The notes under the pieces were generated by a model. The model made no database searches. It worked only from the letters and a program-made list of their open reading frames with translations, and was not told the DNA's origin. The position numbers and the translations under genes were made by a program. From contig CAZCDS010000078.1 of assembly GCA_964497585.1 (NCBI GenBank), positions 1 through 29,189 on the forward strand: 29,189 nt of DNA, read 5' to 3'. Shown piece after piece: positions 8,640-16,015 of the stretch. Source of the stretch: CAZCDS01 sp964497585. Its GTDB lineage: Bacteria > Desulfobacterota > Desulfomonilia > Desulfomonilales > Desulfomonilaceae. The number at the start of each line of letters is the position of its first letter. Within the stretch, counting starts at the first letter, position 1.

Positions 8640-10770
8640 AGCGTGGCAAACGGAGTGGGACTAATGGATCCCCGAACAATCTTGCCTTTCAAGCATTCTC
8701 CGCGCCGCTGGGAAGCGGTCGCAGTATTCTGCGAGCACTTCGAAGGGCAACGGAAGCTGACTTGGCAACCTTGCGTCAGCTTTCGCTTTGGCCCAACATC
8801 ATCGGGCCGTGTTTGAGTGAAGGCAGACGTTCAAGGTTGCGTTTGACCGGGGAACCGAGGGAGTGGTATGTTCAAAATCTGGCAAAAGAGGCGCTGACCT
8901 GGCCAAAAGCTGGGAATTGGAGTCGCCGCACCGTTTTCAGACTCTCGGCTAAGCCGATCCGTGGATCGAAATCCACCGGAGATCGATCTTTCGGCTTAAA
9001 ACAACCAGAATTTCGGGGATCGCGGCATAATCCCCGTCTACAACGGTCCTTGTGCCTCGGTGGACGTCCATGATTTGAATAACATAGAAGAAGTCATAGA
9101 TCTCATCAAGACCTTGATGACCGACAGCGTGACCAATGGAGACCCCGAGGAGATACAGGCTTCTTAGCTCATGATTTCCATATCTGAGATGTGGGACTTC
9201 ACTCTTCTTTCTTCGTCGCTCAGGGCCATGCGGCCGTTTCCAACTCAGCCATGATCTGTCTCTAACCTTACCCCAGCTTCTCAGCACCTCCGAGACCACC
9301 GCAGAGAAATGGACGAGAAGAACCCTGAGAGCAGTTCTGCGCCAAGATATTCAGTCGGCTGCGCTGAGGTATGGCCGTTTTTGCAATATTTGATTTAATA
9401 AGTCCGCCATGCTCCGATTCCACGGGCCATGCTCGCCAATCTGAAGGACGAACCCTGAGGAAGCATTTTTTTCTCCTTGACAGAGAGGTCCACGGTCATC
9501 CATAGTGAAAAGAAAATCCCACTTAAACGTGACCCACGAGAGTCATTGACCCTCCATCGTCGTGAGTGACGCGATGATTGGTGAGATGGCAAAAAATGAC
9601 AGACCCCAAGAGACGCTTACCTGAGAGAGGCAGGTGCTCGGAAGGGCGGGGCACGTGTGTGAACCGGCTGTCCCAGGAGAGGCCCGAACGTGTTCCAGAT
9701 TGTGGCTTGATTCACCTCTCGGAGAGCAGTTTCATCCGTAATCTCCCAAACTTGATTGTCCTGTCCTGCAAATAACCTGAACAATCATCGGGAACCCGGC
9801 GAGAGCCGCTGTGATTGTGGACGGTATTTTCGGGACACCATACGAGTACAGGCTGCAAAGCCTGGAAAGACGCATTTTCGACCATGTGATGGCAATGGGT
9901 TACATCGCAAATGTTGCTTTTGTAACCGGCTCCATTTTCACCATCCGTATCGAAAGGAGGTTGAGCCGCGGGTGGTGGCCGTCCCGGCACGGGAAGGAAC
10001 TGAGAACCAGGAGTGAAGCGGTCGCGCGAAACGACACAGGGTCTTCATTACCTGGTTGATGATCCAATCTGTGCAATGGATGACGCAATGTCACGATCTG
10101 CCGGTTTAAGAGATGGTCGGCAGGTCAAAGGGGCGCCGGACGAGGCACGAATCCTCAGAGAGTCGATCTCTGCGTCCCGCGGAAACGCCCAACATGCAAG
10201 CTCCTGGTACTATGTAGACTCAACAGCGGAGGCCGTTTTGCAGGGCATCAGCCGAGGCTTTTGGAGGAGATGGCTGTGGAGTGAGGCTGCCGCTGAGAAG
10301 GGAGGTGAAAAAAGGGTAGCTGCTCGCTGGTCACGATAGCGTTCTTCGCCTGTGTCCGGATTGTCCCTGCGGATTGCGATTCCCGGATGGTTTGGGCCGT
10401 GAAGGATTGGGCTTCCTATCGAGCGATCTTGAAGAAGCCGGTGTGCCGGAACTGCAAGCGTGGCTTTCACAAGGCCGCTGTCTCGTTACCGTTCATAACT
10501 GCTGATCTGGACGTTTCCCCTTCGATTGAACCTGACACCAGGGCAAGGGCTCCTTCAGGGTTAGCGTAGAGATGGCTCCTATTCCGAGCTGTCCCGGTCT
10601 AACTTCCGAGAGCGGTGAACGACCAGGGGAAGAGAAATTCCAACATTCCCGTAGGTCGCGTTCACACATGATTTCATGGGTGAATAACATCATTTCGCAC
10701 CTCTCCCCGGTGGCCGGGTCAGAGATCCTGGTGACGGTTGCCGGAAAAAACCTTCCAAGGGAGGTACAAG
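8640..10770. other. gene-poor spacer with decayed reading frames
   Basis: No intact gene is supported here. Two stretches look like remnants. First, an open plus-strand frame at 9000-9167 lacks a good start but encodes a plausible amphipathic C-terminus (DLNNIEEVIDLIKTLMTDS). Second, a plus-strand frame at about 9756-10016 contains CDCG and CCFC pairs reminiscent of a zinc-binding module. A third frame at 10320-10500 shows a CPDCPCG cluster and a stop nearby. None has an intact start, ribosome site and family match. The promoter for the ANL gene at 10774 should lie at the right end. Confidence 0.5.
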
Positions 10771-10773
10771 ACA

Positions 10774-12042
10774 ATGGATGTGACAAGTAACAGAAATTTC
10801 GAGTGGTACATAAAACATCAGGCAGGTCTTCGGGAGAACAACGTGTTTGCCGTGTATGACAACAATTCGTGGGCATTTCAGGAGGTTCTGTACGGAGAAA
10901 TGCCCGCGGTCGTGGGGAAAGTTGCCAACGCTTTTTTGAAGCTTGGCATCAACAAAGGGGACAAGGTCAACATTCATTGCAGCAATTGCCTCGAATACCT
11001 GTACTCCTGGTTTGCCCTGGGATGTATCGGGGCAATTATGGTTCCGACCGACATTGATTCATCGGAACAGGAGTGGCTGCAAATATTGAATCACTCAAAA
11101 GCCAAAGCGGTCATTACCGAGCCCGCGTTTGTCGACGCATTTGATAACATCCGGAGCAACTGCGCCACTGTGGAAAACGTCATCCTTTGCAAAACAAAAG
11201 AAGGGAAGCCCGATGTTCTCCTTTTTTCAGACCTGGTTGCCGAGGCCCCCACGGAGTTCCCGGAGGCGAATGTCTCTCCCGACGACGACGCGGTGATCTA
11301 TTATGCCCGCGGATGGGGAGAGAAGCCGGAAGGAGTGGTTCTCACCCAGGCATATTATTTGTATTGGGCGGAGATTGTCTCAGGAAGTCTGAAATACGAT
11401 AAGAGTGAAGTGGTTATTGAGGCAAATCAAATCTTCGATCCGGTTCAGCAGATCAGTTCGGCGCTGGGCGCATTCCTTGCCGGTGCGAAATTCGTTCTGA
11501 GCGACAAGTTTTATGAAGCCGACTGGATTCATCAGGTCGGCCGATTTGCACCGTATTTGCAAAAGGACATGGGCAGGGGAGTCGTTGGGTTTCTTACGGC
11601 GGATCTCGCTCGACAGGTGTTGGCTCAACCGCCAACTCTCCGGGACGGCAAGACTGCATTGAGGCTGCTGATGTACACAGGAGAATTGAATCAAGATGAA
11701 ATCAACCTGTTTTCAAACCGCTTTCAGGCACCGGTGACAAGATATTTCGGAATGGCGGAATGTGCCGCTCCGTTCATCAATCCTGTTCTTGAAAGCATGA
11801 AGATCGACTCCGTGGGCAGACCGACCCTGGGCGCGAAGATAAAGATTGTTGATGACCAGGGCAAGGAGGTTCCGGAAGGAGAAACGGGCAGATTGGCAAT
11901 AAATGGGTCACCGGGGGTGAGTTATTGCAAGGGCTATTATGAGAGTGAAGGCAAGACCGCCAAGGCCATTAGTGAGGGATGGCTTTACACCGACGTCCCT
12001 GCCAGGTTCGATAAGGAAGGATACGTTTATCTGACAGCATAG
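10774..12042 (+). CDS. truncated, degenerate ANL-superfamily (AMP-binding) protein
   Basis: The protein resembles the N-terminal domain of acyl-CoA synthetases of the CaiC/crotonobetaine-ligase type, enzymes that adenylate carboxylic acids and transfer them to CoA. ATG at 10774 follows AAGGGAGGTACAAG. The 422 residues are about 100 short of the family: the frame stops just after GWLYTDVPARFDKEGYVYL, before the hinge and the C-terminal domain that carries the catalytic lysine. The phosphate-binding loop, normally Ser/Thr/Gly-rich with a Lys, reads YYARGWGEKPEGVV, and the TGD motif reads YTDVP. The adenine/substrate motif YFGMAEC is partly kept. Catalysis by the usual mechanism is therefore doubtful; it may be a binding or regulatory paralogue. 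It is followed after 96 bp by a DUF1847 gene on the same strand. Confidence 0.85.
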   Translation: MDVTSNRNFEWYIKHQAGLRENNVFAVYDNNSWAFQEVLYGEMPAVVGKVANAFLKLGINKGDKVNIHCSNCLEYLYSWFALGCIGAIMVPTDIDSSEQEWLQILNHSKAKAVITEPAFVDAFDNIRSNCATVENVILCKTKEGKPDVLLFSDLVAEAPTEFPEANVSPDDDAVIYYARGWGEKPEGVVLTQAYYLYWAEIVSGSLKYDKSEVVIEANQIFDPVQQISSALGAFLAGAKFVLSDKFYEADWIHQVGRFAPYLQKDMGRGVVGFLTADLARQVLAQPPTLRDGKTALRLLMYTGELNQDEINLFSNRFQAPVTRYFGMAECAAPFINPVLESMKIDSVGRPTLGAKIKIVDDQGKEVPEGETGRLAINGSPGVSYCKGYYESEGKTAKAISEGWLYTDVPARFDKEGYVYLTA

Positions 12043-12138
12043 AAGGCAGATGGCTAAGGTAATGTGAACCATGGAAGGTGCCGCAATTCTCGAGCTTCCG
12101 TCTGACAGAAAAGCGGAAGGCAAGAGGAGGTAACAGCA

Positions 12139-12870
12139 ATGGAAGAGGAAAAAGCAGAAAAGAAAACGGTATCGTCTTGTGCAGCCTGTAAAGTGCAGAA
12201 GTGCGTATTCCCGGGGAGAAAGGAACCCAGACCCCGGTTCTGTCCCATAACTCTTCACGAGGAAGAAGCGGAACAAGCCAAGCAGATCTTGTTCAGCGAA
12301 GAGGCCGTGGGCACGTGGGATTATAACATCAATATGGCAGCCGAATTCGTGCTTCATCAGGCGTTCGACGACAAATACGGGCCAACCCTTACGCGGCTCG
12401 AGGAGGTCATGGAGTTTGCCCGGTTCATGAAGTGGGAAAAGATTGGTATGGCCTGCTGTATCGCGCTTGTTGAAGAGGCCAGGGAAGTCGACAGGATCTT
12501 GAAAACAAATGGCTTCAAGACCGCGTCGGTTATGTGTATGGCTGCCGGAGGAACCAGGCACGATCAAAGTCTCGGCTGGCAGACGGACTTCCTTCAGGCG
12601 TTGCCCCTGTGCAATCCCGTTATGCAGGCTTTTGTGCTCAACAAAGCAGAAACTGAATTCAACCTGGAATTGGGGCTGTGCGTGGGACACGACATTCTCT
12701 TTCGAAAATATGCCAATGCTCCCGTGACGGTGATGGCCATAAAAGATCGAGTACTGGCAAACAACCCAATGGCCGCCATATACACCGCCAACCTATACTA
12801 TTTTAACAGGTTGCTTCCGCAGGCGCATGTATTCGGCAAGGCCGGGGAAGAGCTTTTTGCCAAGAGGTAG
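12139..12870 (+). CDS. DUF1847 Cys-rich putative metal-binding protein
   Basis: This 243-residue protein belongs to the DUF1847 family, whose biochemical role is unknown. The N-terminus has a CxxC-x4-C-x12-C cluster (C14, C17, C22, C35, the last in FCPI), suited to bind zinc or an iron-sulfur cluster. The remaining part is an alpha/beta fold with the family segments GMACCIALVEEAREV, GLCVGHDILFRKYANAPVT and KDRVLANNPMAAIY. Several Cys residues also occur in the middle (CC at about 98-99 and CNP). AAGAGGAGGTAACAGCA gives a strong ribosome site. It is paired with the ANL-like gene upstream, probably co-transcribed. The association suggests a role in anaerobic carboxylic-acid metabolism, an inference from the neighbour only. 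Confidence 0.88.
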   Translation: MEEEKAEKKTVSSCAACKVQKCVFPGRKEPRPRFCPITLHEEEAEQAKQILFSEEAVGTWDYNINMAAEFVLHQAFDDKYGPTLTRLEEVMEFARFMKWEKIGMACCIALVEEAREVDRILKTNGFKTASVMCMAAGGTRHDQSLGWQTDFLQALPLCNPVMQAFVLNKAETEFNLELGLCVGHDILFRKYANAPVTVMAIKDRVLANNPMAAIYTANLYYFNRLLPQAHVFGKAGEELFAKR

Positions 12871-12888
12871 AATATTCACTGAGATGCT

Positions 12889-12921
12889 CACCTGCCTCTC
12901 CTTTCCCGGGATTGGCAGGTG
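12889..12921 (+). terminator. hairpin after DUF1847 gene
   Basis: CACCTGCC at 12889-12896 pairs perfectly with GGCAGGTG at 12914-12921 over a 17-base loop, 19 bases after the DUF1847 stop. No T-tract follows, so it is a weak terminator or an RNA-stability structure at most. Confidence 0.35.
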
Positions 12922-13092
12922 GGCAATACCCGAGCAGTTGGGCATTTCACATGCACCTCATGTCGGCTCCGATCGTGTCATGTTCCTGAATACTCTGAAG
13001 GGGCGCGCACGACGGGAACCAGCGATTCCTCACGGTTTAACGGGTCAATCTGAGGAGCTCGGTTTCGTTACCTACCAGTGCGAGGTTGAAAC

Positions 13093-13638
13093 ATGCGAAC
13101 AGTAAAGAGTGGCGACTGGGTGAAAATACACTATGTTTGTTCATTGGAAAATGGACAACTGGTTGATTCGAGTAATGGATTTCCTCCCGTTGAGTTTCAG
13201 GTACGAGACGTTCCCGGTGAAAGCCAATTTGATCACGCTCTCATTGGAATGACAATTAATGAAGAGAAAGAATTTACATTGCTGCCTGAAGAGAACTTCG
13301 GGCTCCCCATTGAAGGCAAAACCCAGGAAATTCCAGTATCAAAGATTAGTACCGAAGTAGAGCCCGCGGTTGGCACGGTCATGCTGCTCAGTTTTATGTG
13401 CGGCTCAAAGCTCCCGGCCACGGTGACAGAGGTGAAGGAGGAATCGATAATCGTGGATTTTAACCATCCCTTGGCAGGAAAAACGCTTACCTACAGGGTC
13501 CGGGTTTTGGAAATCAATGATTACCAGACGGGGACCTTCTCGTGCTCAAGTGCAGGCAGTGCTCTTTTTCGAAAGGGACAGGAGGACCACGGGGTCACGT
13601 CGGGTCCCGGCTCAGGCCAGGAAGACGATGGTTCATGA
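13093..13638 (+). CDS. SlyD-like FKBP-type peptidyl-prolyl isomerase
   Basis: The enzyme catalyses cis-trans isomerisation of peptidyl-prolyl bonds and acts as a folding chaperone in the cytoplasm (no signal peptide). The family pattern is clear: an N-terminal strand (GDWVKIHYVCSLENGQLVDS), the FKBP loop FDHALIGM with following charged EEKEF, an inserted IF-like domain (about 74-120), then the characteristic DFNHPLAGKTLTYRVRVLEI. The FKBP fold should end near residue 143 (VLEIND), yet the frame continues for 38 residues of Ser/Gly-rich sequence to a stop at 13638; this tail overlaps the 3' end of the convergent nuclease gene and is unlike the His-rich tail of true SlyD. GAGG precedes ATG. It is a lone gene. 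Confidence 0.9.
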   Translation: MRTVKSGDWVKIHYVCSLENGQLVDSSNGFPPVEFQVRDVPGESQFDHALIGMTINEEKEFTLLPEENFGLPIEGKTQEIPVSKISTEVEPAVGTVMLLSFMCGSKLPATVTEVKEESIIVDFNHPLAGKTLTYRVRVLEINDYQTGTFSCSSAGSALFRKGQEDHGVTSGPGSGQEDDGS

Positions 13639-14612
13639 GTACACGGCTCGACCTGGCATGATCGTTGAACGTGAATCGATCCGAATGCGGTCACTCTCAC
13701 CTGATAATCCCTGATAATTGGAGCCACTCGCTCGGATTCGATAGCTCTATGATACGCATCTGACCCGTGAAACTGATCGAGGAGGCGGTACCCGAGCCTG
13801 AATTCCACCCAGTAAAAAGGATACTTAGGTTTGGAGTAACAGACGAGCTCCCGTCGACGAGAATTCTGACGTCGTTGGTGGCCTCGCTTCTGGTAGAAGA
13901 TCGCTGTCTGTATTGCTCTCCATACCCTCGTCAAGCTCTTGAGGAACATTGTGCGGTCATGCTGGTTGACCTGAACTGTGCGGCTCACGAGATCAGGATT
14001 GGCGGTCTTAATCAGGTAGTCGAAGCGAAAGTCCAGCTCGTCGGGATCGTAGCCCATGGCCGCCGCACCGAGGCTGTACCCGTGAAGCTGGGCAGCATCG
14101 ACGCTGCCGTTGGGCTTCCTCGCCGCGGTCTTGTAGTCCACGAGGGCGGTCGATCCATTCTGTTGGAGAATCGCATCGATGTACCCGACGAACTGAGGCA
14201 GCGGGTACGGATGATCCGGCAGGATTTCCTCAAGATCCACCGTGAAGGCTTCCTCAACCGCTATGACCTGCGCAGCGGGATCATGTTGCTCGCAGAACAG
14301 CGCCAGCAGCCCTTTCGCTTTGGTGAGCAGACTGTCCTCGGAGTCACGGGCCCCGTACTTGACCTTCGGGCCGTCATGGGAAAGCCAGATCTGCCGGTAA
14401 ACGTCCACGAGGTCACCGGGACGGAGCGACTCGCCATTGAGCGTGCTCTGCAGAAAAGCTCCTATGGCTTCGTGGATTGCCTGACCGAAGACTCTGGCGG
14501 CTGGAGCGAACTCCTCTTCCTCTCGGTCCAGGTAATGGAATCGCCATTTCAGACTGCACCTCGTGTACGTGGAGAGACTCGTCCACGAGAGATGATTGGG
14601 CAAATGGCTCAT
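13521..14612 (-). CDS. PD-(D/E)XK nuclease, RecB/Cas4-like (phage exonuclease type)
   Basis: This is probably an exonuclease working with the neighbouring annealing protein in recombination. Of 363 residues, the N-terminal three quarters match phage/RecB-like nucleases: SWTSLSTYTRCSLKWRFHYL (substrate-binding helix with Cys), FGQAIHEAI with metal-ligand His, FVGYIDAIL with the catalytic Asp, LVDYKTAAR with the Asp-x-Lys pair, and a following Q-L-H-G-Y motif. From about residue 240 (AIFYQKRGHQRR) the sequence loses family resemblance: the expected Cys cluster (CxxC near FYP) is absent, and the last 120 codons are basic and low-information, the final 39 running antisense to the FKBP gene. It may have lost its proper end by a frameshift or rearrangement. 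Ribosome site AAAGGAGAAGTGTC. It lies 85 bp after the annealing protein. Confidence 0.8.
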   Translation of the reverse strand: MSHLPNHLSWTSLSTYTRCSLKWRFHYLDREEEEFAPAARVFGQAIHEAIGAFLQSTLNGESLRPGDLVDVYRQIWLSHDGPKVKYGARDSEDSLLTKAKGLLALFCEQHDPAAQVIAVEEAFTVDLEEILPDHPYPLPQFVGYIDAILQQNGSTALVDYKTAARKPNGSVDAAQLHGYSLGAAAMGYDPDELDFRFDYLIKTANPDLVSRTVQVNQHDRTMFLKSLTRVWRAIQTAIFYQKRGHQRRQNSRRRELVCYSKPKYPFYWVEFRLGYRLLDQFHGSDAYHRAIESERVAPIIRDYQVRVTAFGSIHVQRSCQVEPCTHEPSSSWPEPGPDVTPWSSCPFRKRALPALEHEKVPVW

Positions 14613-14630
14613 GACACACTTCTCCTTTCC

Positions 14631-14666
14631 GGGGCAGAACGCACGAATCCATCGAGGCTCTGCCCC
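14631..14666 (-). other. hairpin between annealing-protein and nuclease genes
   Basis: GGGGCAGA (14631-14638, plus-strand reading) pairs perfectly with TCTGCCCC (14659-14666) across 20 bases. On the minus strand the hairpin ends directly before the nuclease ribosome site (GGAAAGGAG). It has no T-tract, so it more likely tunes translation or message decay than terminates transcription. Confidence 0.45.
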
Positions 14667-14697
14667 CGGTTTTCATGGTTTGGGATTTCGGATTGGC

Positions 14698-15348
14698 TTA
14701 TGCTGCGGCTTCGGTCTGCAGGCTCGTGATCAAATGGCTGGCTGCTTCTCGGGTGAGATCCTGGAATCGGGAGGTGTTGAATGGTTCAAGCATCCTCTCT
14801 ATGTCCTCTTCCGTGTACCGGGCTCTTTTTGTCAGCGCATACAGCGCCCGACACTGTGCCTGGGTCGCCAGACCAATTTCGCAACGTTGCGGTCTTGATC
14901 CTGTTTCGCCCCCGCCGGTATCCTGGTCGAACATCTTCCTGTTGTCTTTGCCCAGGCTTTGCTCGGTCTGTGGCCCCTCATCAGCCAGGTGATTGACCTC
15001 TTCAGCCGAGCCATACTCGGTTCCGATGCCGCAGAACCTCAGGGAGCGGGCAATTGCTCGGGTTTCAGCCAATTCAGCGAGGGAATCTGCCAATCGAGCA
15101 TCTCTTTGGGCCGAAGCAGTGCCGGTGCCAGAGTAGCTCCCCTTGTCGGTCTGGATGGTGGCTCTTACCACTACGAATTCCGGTGACATCTGAACGATCT
15201 CCGTATTGATGGAAATCGCCTGATGCAGCTCATGCAAGACCCTCAGCCGCCCGCCCAACTTGGGATACGGCATCTCAATCCATTCACCGTCAACCTTCTG
15301 CCGACGCTTCAAGAGTTCATCTCCTCTGAAAATGGTTTGTGCGCTCAT
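14698..15348 (-). CDS. Rad52/DdrA-like single-strand annealing protein
   Basis: This looks like a phage-type single-strand annealing protein, promoting pairing of complementary single strands in recombination. The 216 residues comprise an annealing core (about 10-110) with the helix-strand pattern of Rad52/DdrA-like proteins, notably VVVRATIQTDKGSYSGTGTA followed by the characteristic ELAETRAIARSLRFCGIGTE; a Gln/Asp/Gly-rich linker (about 122-158); and a C-terminal helical segment (ATQAQCRALYALTKRARYT) found at the end of several phage annealing or RecT-like proteins. Ribosome site GAGGAGGTTCAA precedes ATG. The nuclease gene follows, so annealase and nuclease form a pair comparable in logic to RecT/RecE or Red beta/alpha. 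No capsid, terminase or integrase gene is nearby. Confidence 0.8.
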   Translation of the reverse strand: MSAQTIFRGDELLKRRQKVDGEWIEMPYPKLGGRLRVLHELHQAISINTEIVQMSPEFVVVRATIQTDKGSYSGTGTASAQRDARLADSLAELAETRAIARSLRFCGIGTEYGSAEEVNHLADEGPQTEQSLGKDNRKMFDQDTGGGETGSRPQRCEIGLATQAQCRALYALTKRARYTEEDIERMLEPFNTSRFQDLTREAASHLITSLQTEAAA

Positions 15349-15616
15349 TTGAACCTCCTCCTTCCATGGTATCTGTTAGTTCCAAAGATATAAAGCGCCC
15401 GTGTGTGCGTCCCTTTCCTAAATGACGCTGACTGCCCACAGCAGCAGAATGGGCAGCGGATCGATCAAGTAGATCATAAGCGCCATTGCCCCGACGAAGA
15501 TGATCCAGTCCACCATGATTCCCATTTTTGTTCCTCCGTTTCTTGATTCGCTCTGCCAGCACCTCGATGCCAGCCTCGATGATAACGAGCAGACCTTTGG
15601 CCAGTGCTTTCTTCAT
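15317..15616 (-). CDS. small basic protein at head of recombination module
   Basis: The frame starts at ATG 15616 with AAGGAGGTGCAGTCGC, one of the best ribosome sites in the window, and continues for 99 codons, overlapping the annealing-protein start by 32 bases. The first 32 residues form an amphipathic/hydrophobic then basic helix (LLVIIEAGIEVLAERIKKRR), after which composition turns Gly/His/Arg-rich with no recognisable fold. A second small ORF with its own ribosome site lies inside it in another frame. It may be that only the first part is real and a frameshift removed the original stop. I do not recognise it; function unknown. Confidence 0.45.
   Translation of the reverse strand: MKKALAKGLLVIIEAGIEVLAERIKKRRNKNGNHGGLDHLRRGNGAYDLLDRSAAHSAAVGSQRHLGKGRTHGRFISLELTDTMEGGGSNERTNHFQRR
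15418..15525 (-). CDS. 35-residue membrane peptide (nested ORF)
   Basis: ATG at 15525 follows CGGAGGAACAAAA and leads to a 35-residue peptide with two short hydrophobic stretches (WIIFVGAMALMIYLI and PILLLWAVSVI) split by an Asp-Pro, ending in TAG at 15418. It lies wholly within the frame of the upstream small basic ORF but in a different frame, and 69 bases before the annealing-protein gene. It could be a small membrane protein of phage origin (holin-like or toxin-like) or a regulatory peptide; composition is the only evidence beyond the ribosome site. Confidence 0.45.
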   Translation of the reverse strand: MGIMVDWIIFVGAMALMIYLIDPLPILLLWAVSVI

Positions 15617-15640
15617 GCGACTGCACCTCCTTTGTCTTTT

Positions 15641-15710
15641 GATCAGGTCTATCCTTCTGGAGAGACACACAAGCCCTTAACTGTATCTATGATCTTGAGG
15701 GGATATGACC
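15641..15710. repeat. 70-bp dispersed repeat, copy B
   Basis: This is the partner of 8563-8633. The flanks match (gatcaggtct, ctggagagac, cacaa, tgaggggatatgac) but the centre carries ACTGTATCTAT (15680-15690), the reverse complement of the centre of copy A. It lies just upstream of the ribosome site of the small basic ORF (minus strand), where a promoter for the recombination module would be expected. Confidence 0.6.
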
Positions 15711-15728
15711 GACTAGAGAGTTAGGCGA

Positions 15729-16015
15729 GCGTGAAAGTTGGAGAAACGCCCGCACCCTCACCCTTCAGGAATTCATGAAGTCGCTGAGAATTAGGTGCGG
15801 GAGGCCTCAGTGCGTTTTCCTTTTCACAGTCAGTACGTAGATTGCTCCCCTTGCCATGGTCGAGCGAGCAGACTCTGTGCGCAAAGGCGCTTTCATCCTT
15901 GACAACGCATCTTTGCTCCTGTAGATTACCGTCCATTCCGTTTTTGTTCGTGAACATTGTCTTGCGGATGGCTATCCGACCGTCAGGTAGCGGCTCGCCT
16001 GTTCGGGGGTTCGGT
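15729..16015 (+). repeat. leader repeat, copy 1 (upstream of barrel gene 1)
   Basis: These bases align with 19501-19793 upstream of barrel gene 3, with long identical runs such as cctcagtgcgttttcc, gctccccttgccatgg and tgcggatggctat. Similarity continues into the signal-peptide codons (cccgtcgttgtttg). It probably holds the promoter and 5' untranslated leader. The minus strand of both copies also stays open across the whole region and shares peptide patterns (HGKGS, EKENALR, EFLKGE), so an ancestral antisense gene is an alternative. Confidence 0.7.

Noticed and set aside
8640..10770. tRNA or other structured RNA genes in the large spacer
   Set aside because: No T-loop-like GGTTCGAATC segment with matching acceptor arms was found by eye here or elsewhere in the window.
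11908..12690. 260-codon minus-strand frame
   Set aside because: It covers the end of the ANL gene and most of the DUF1847 gene in antisense, with no start signal.
13767..14729. 320-codon plus-strand frame
   Set aside because: Antisense to the nuclease; the minus strand carries the GYID and DYKT catalytic motifs and a good ribosome site.
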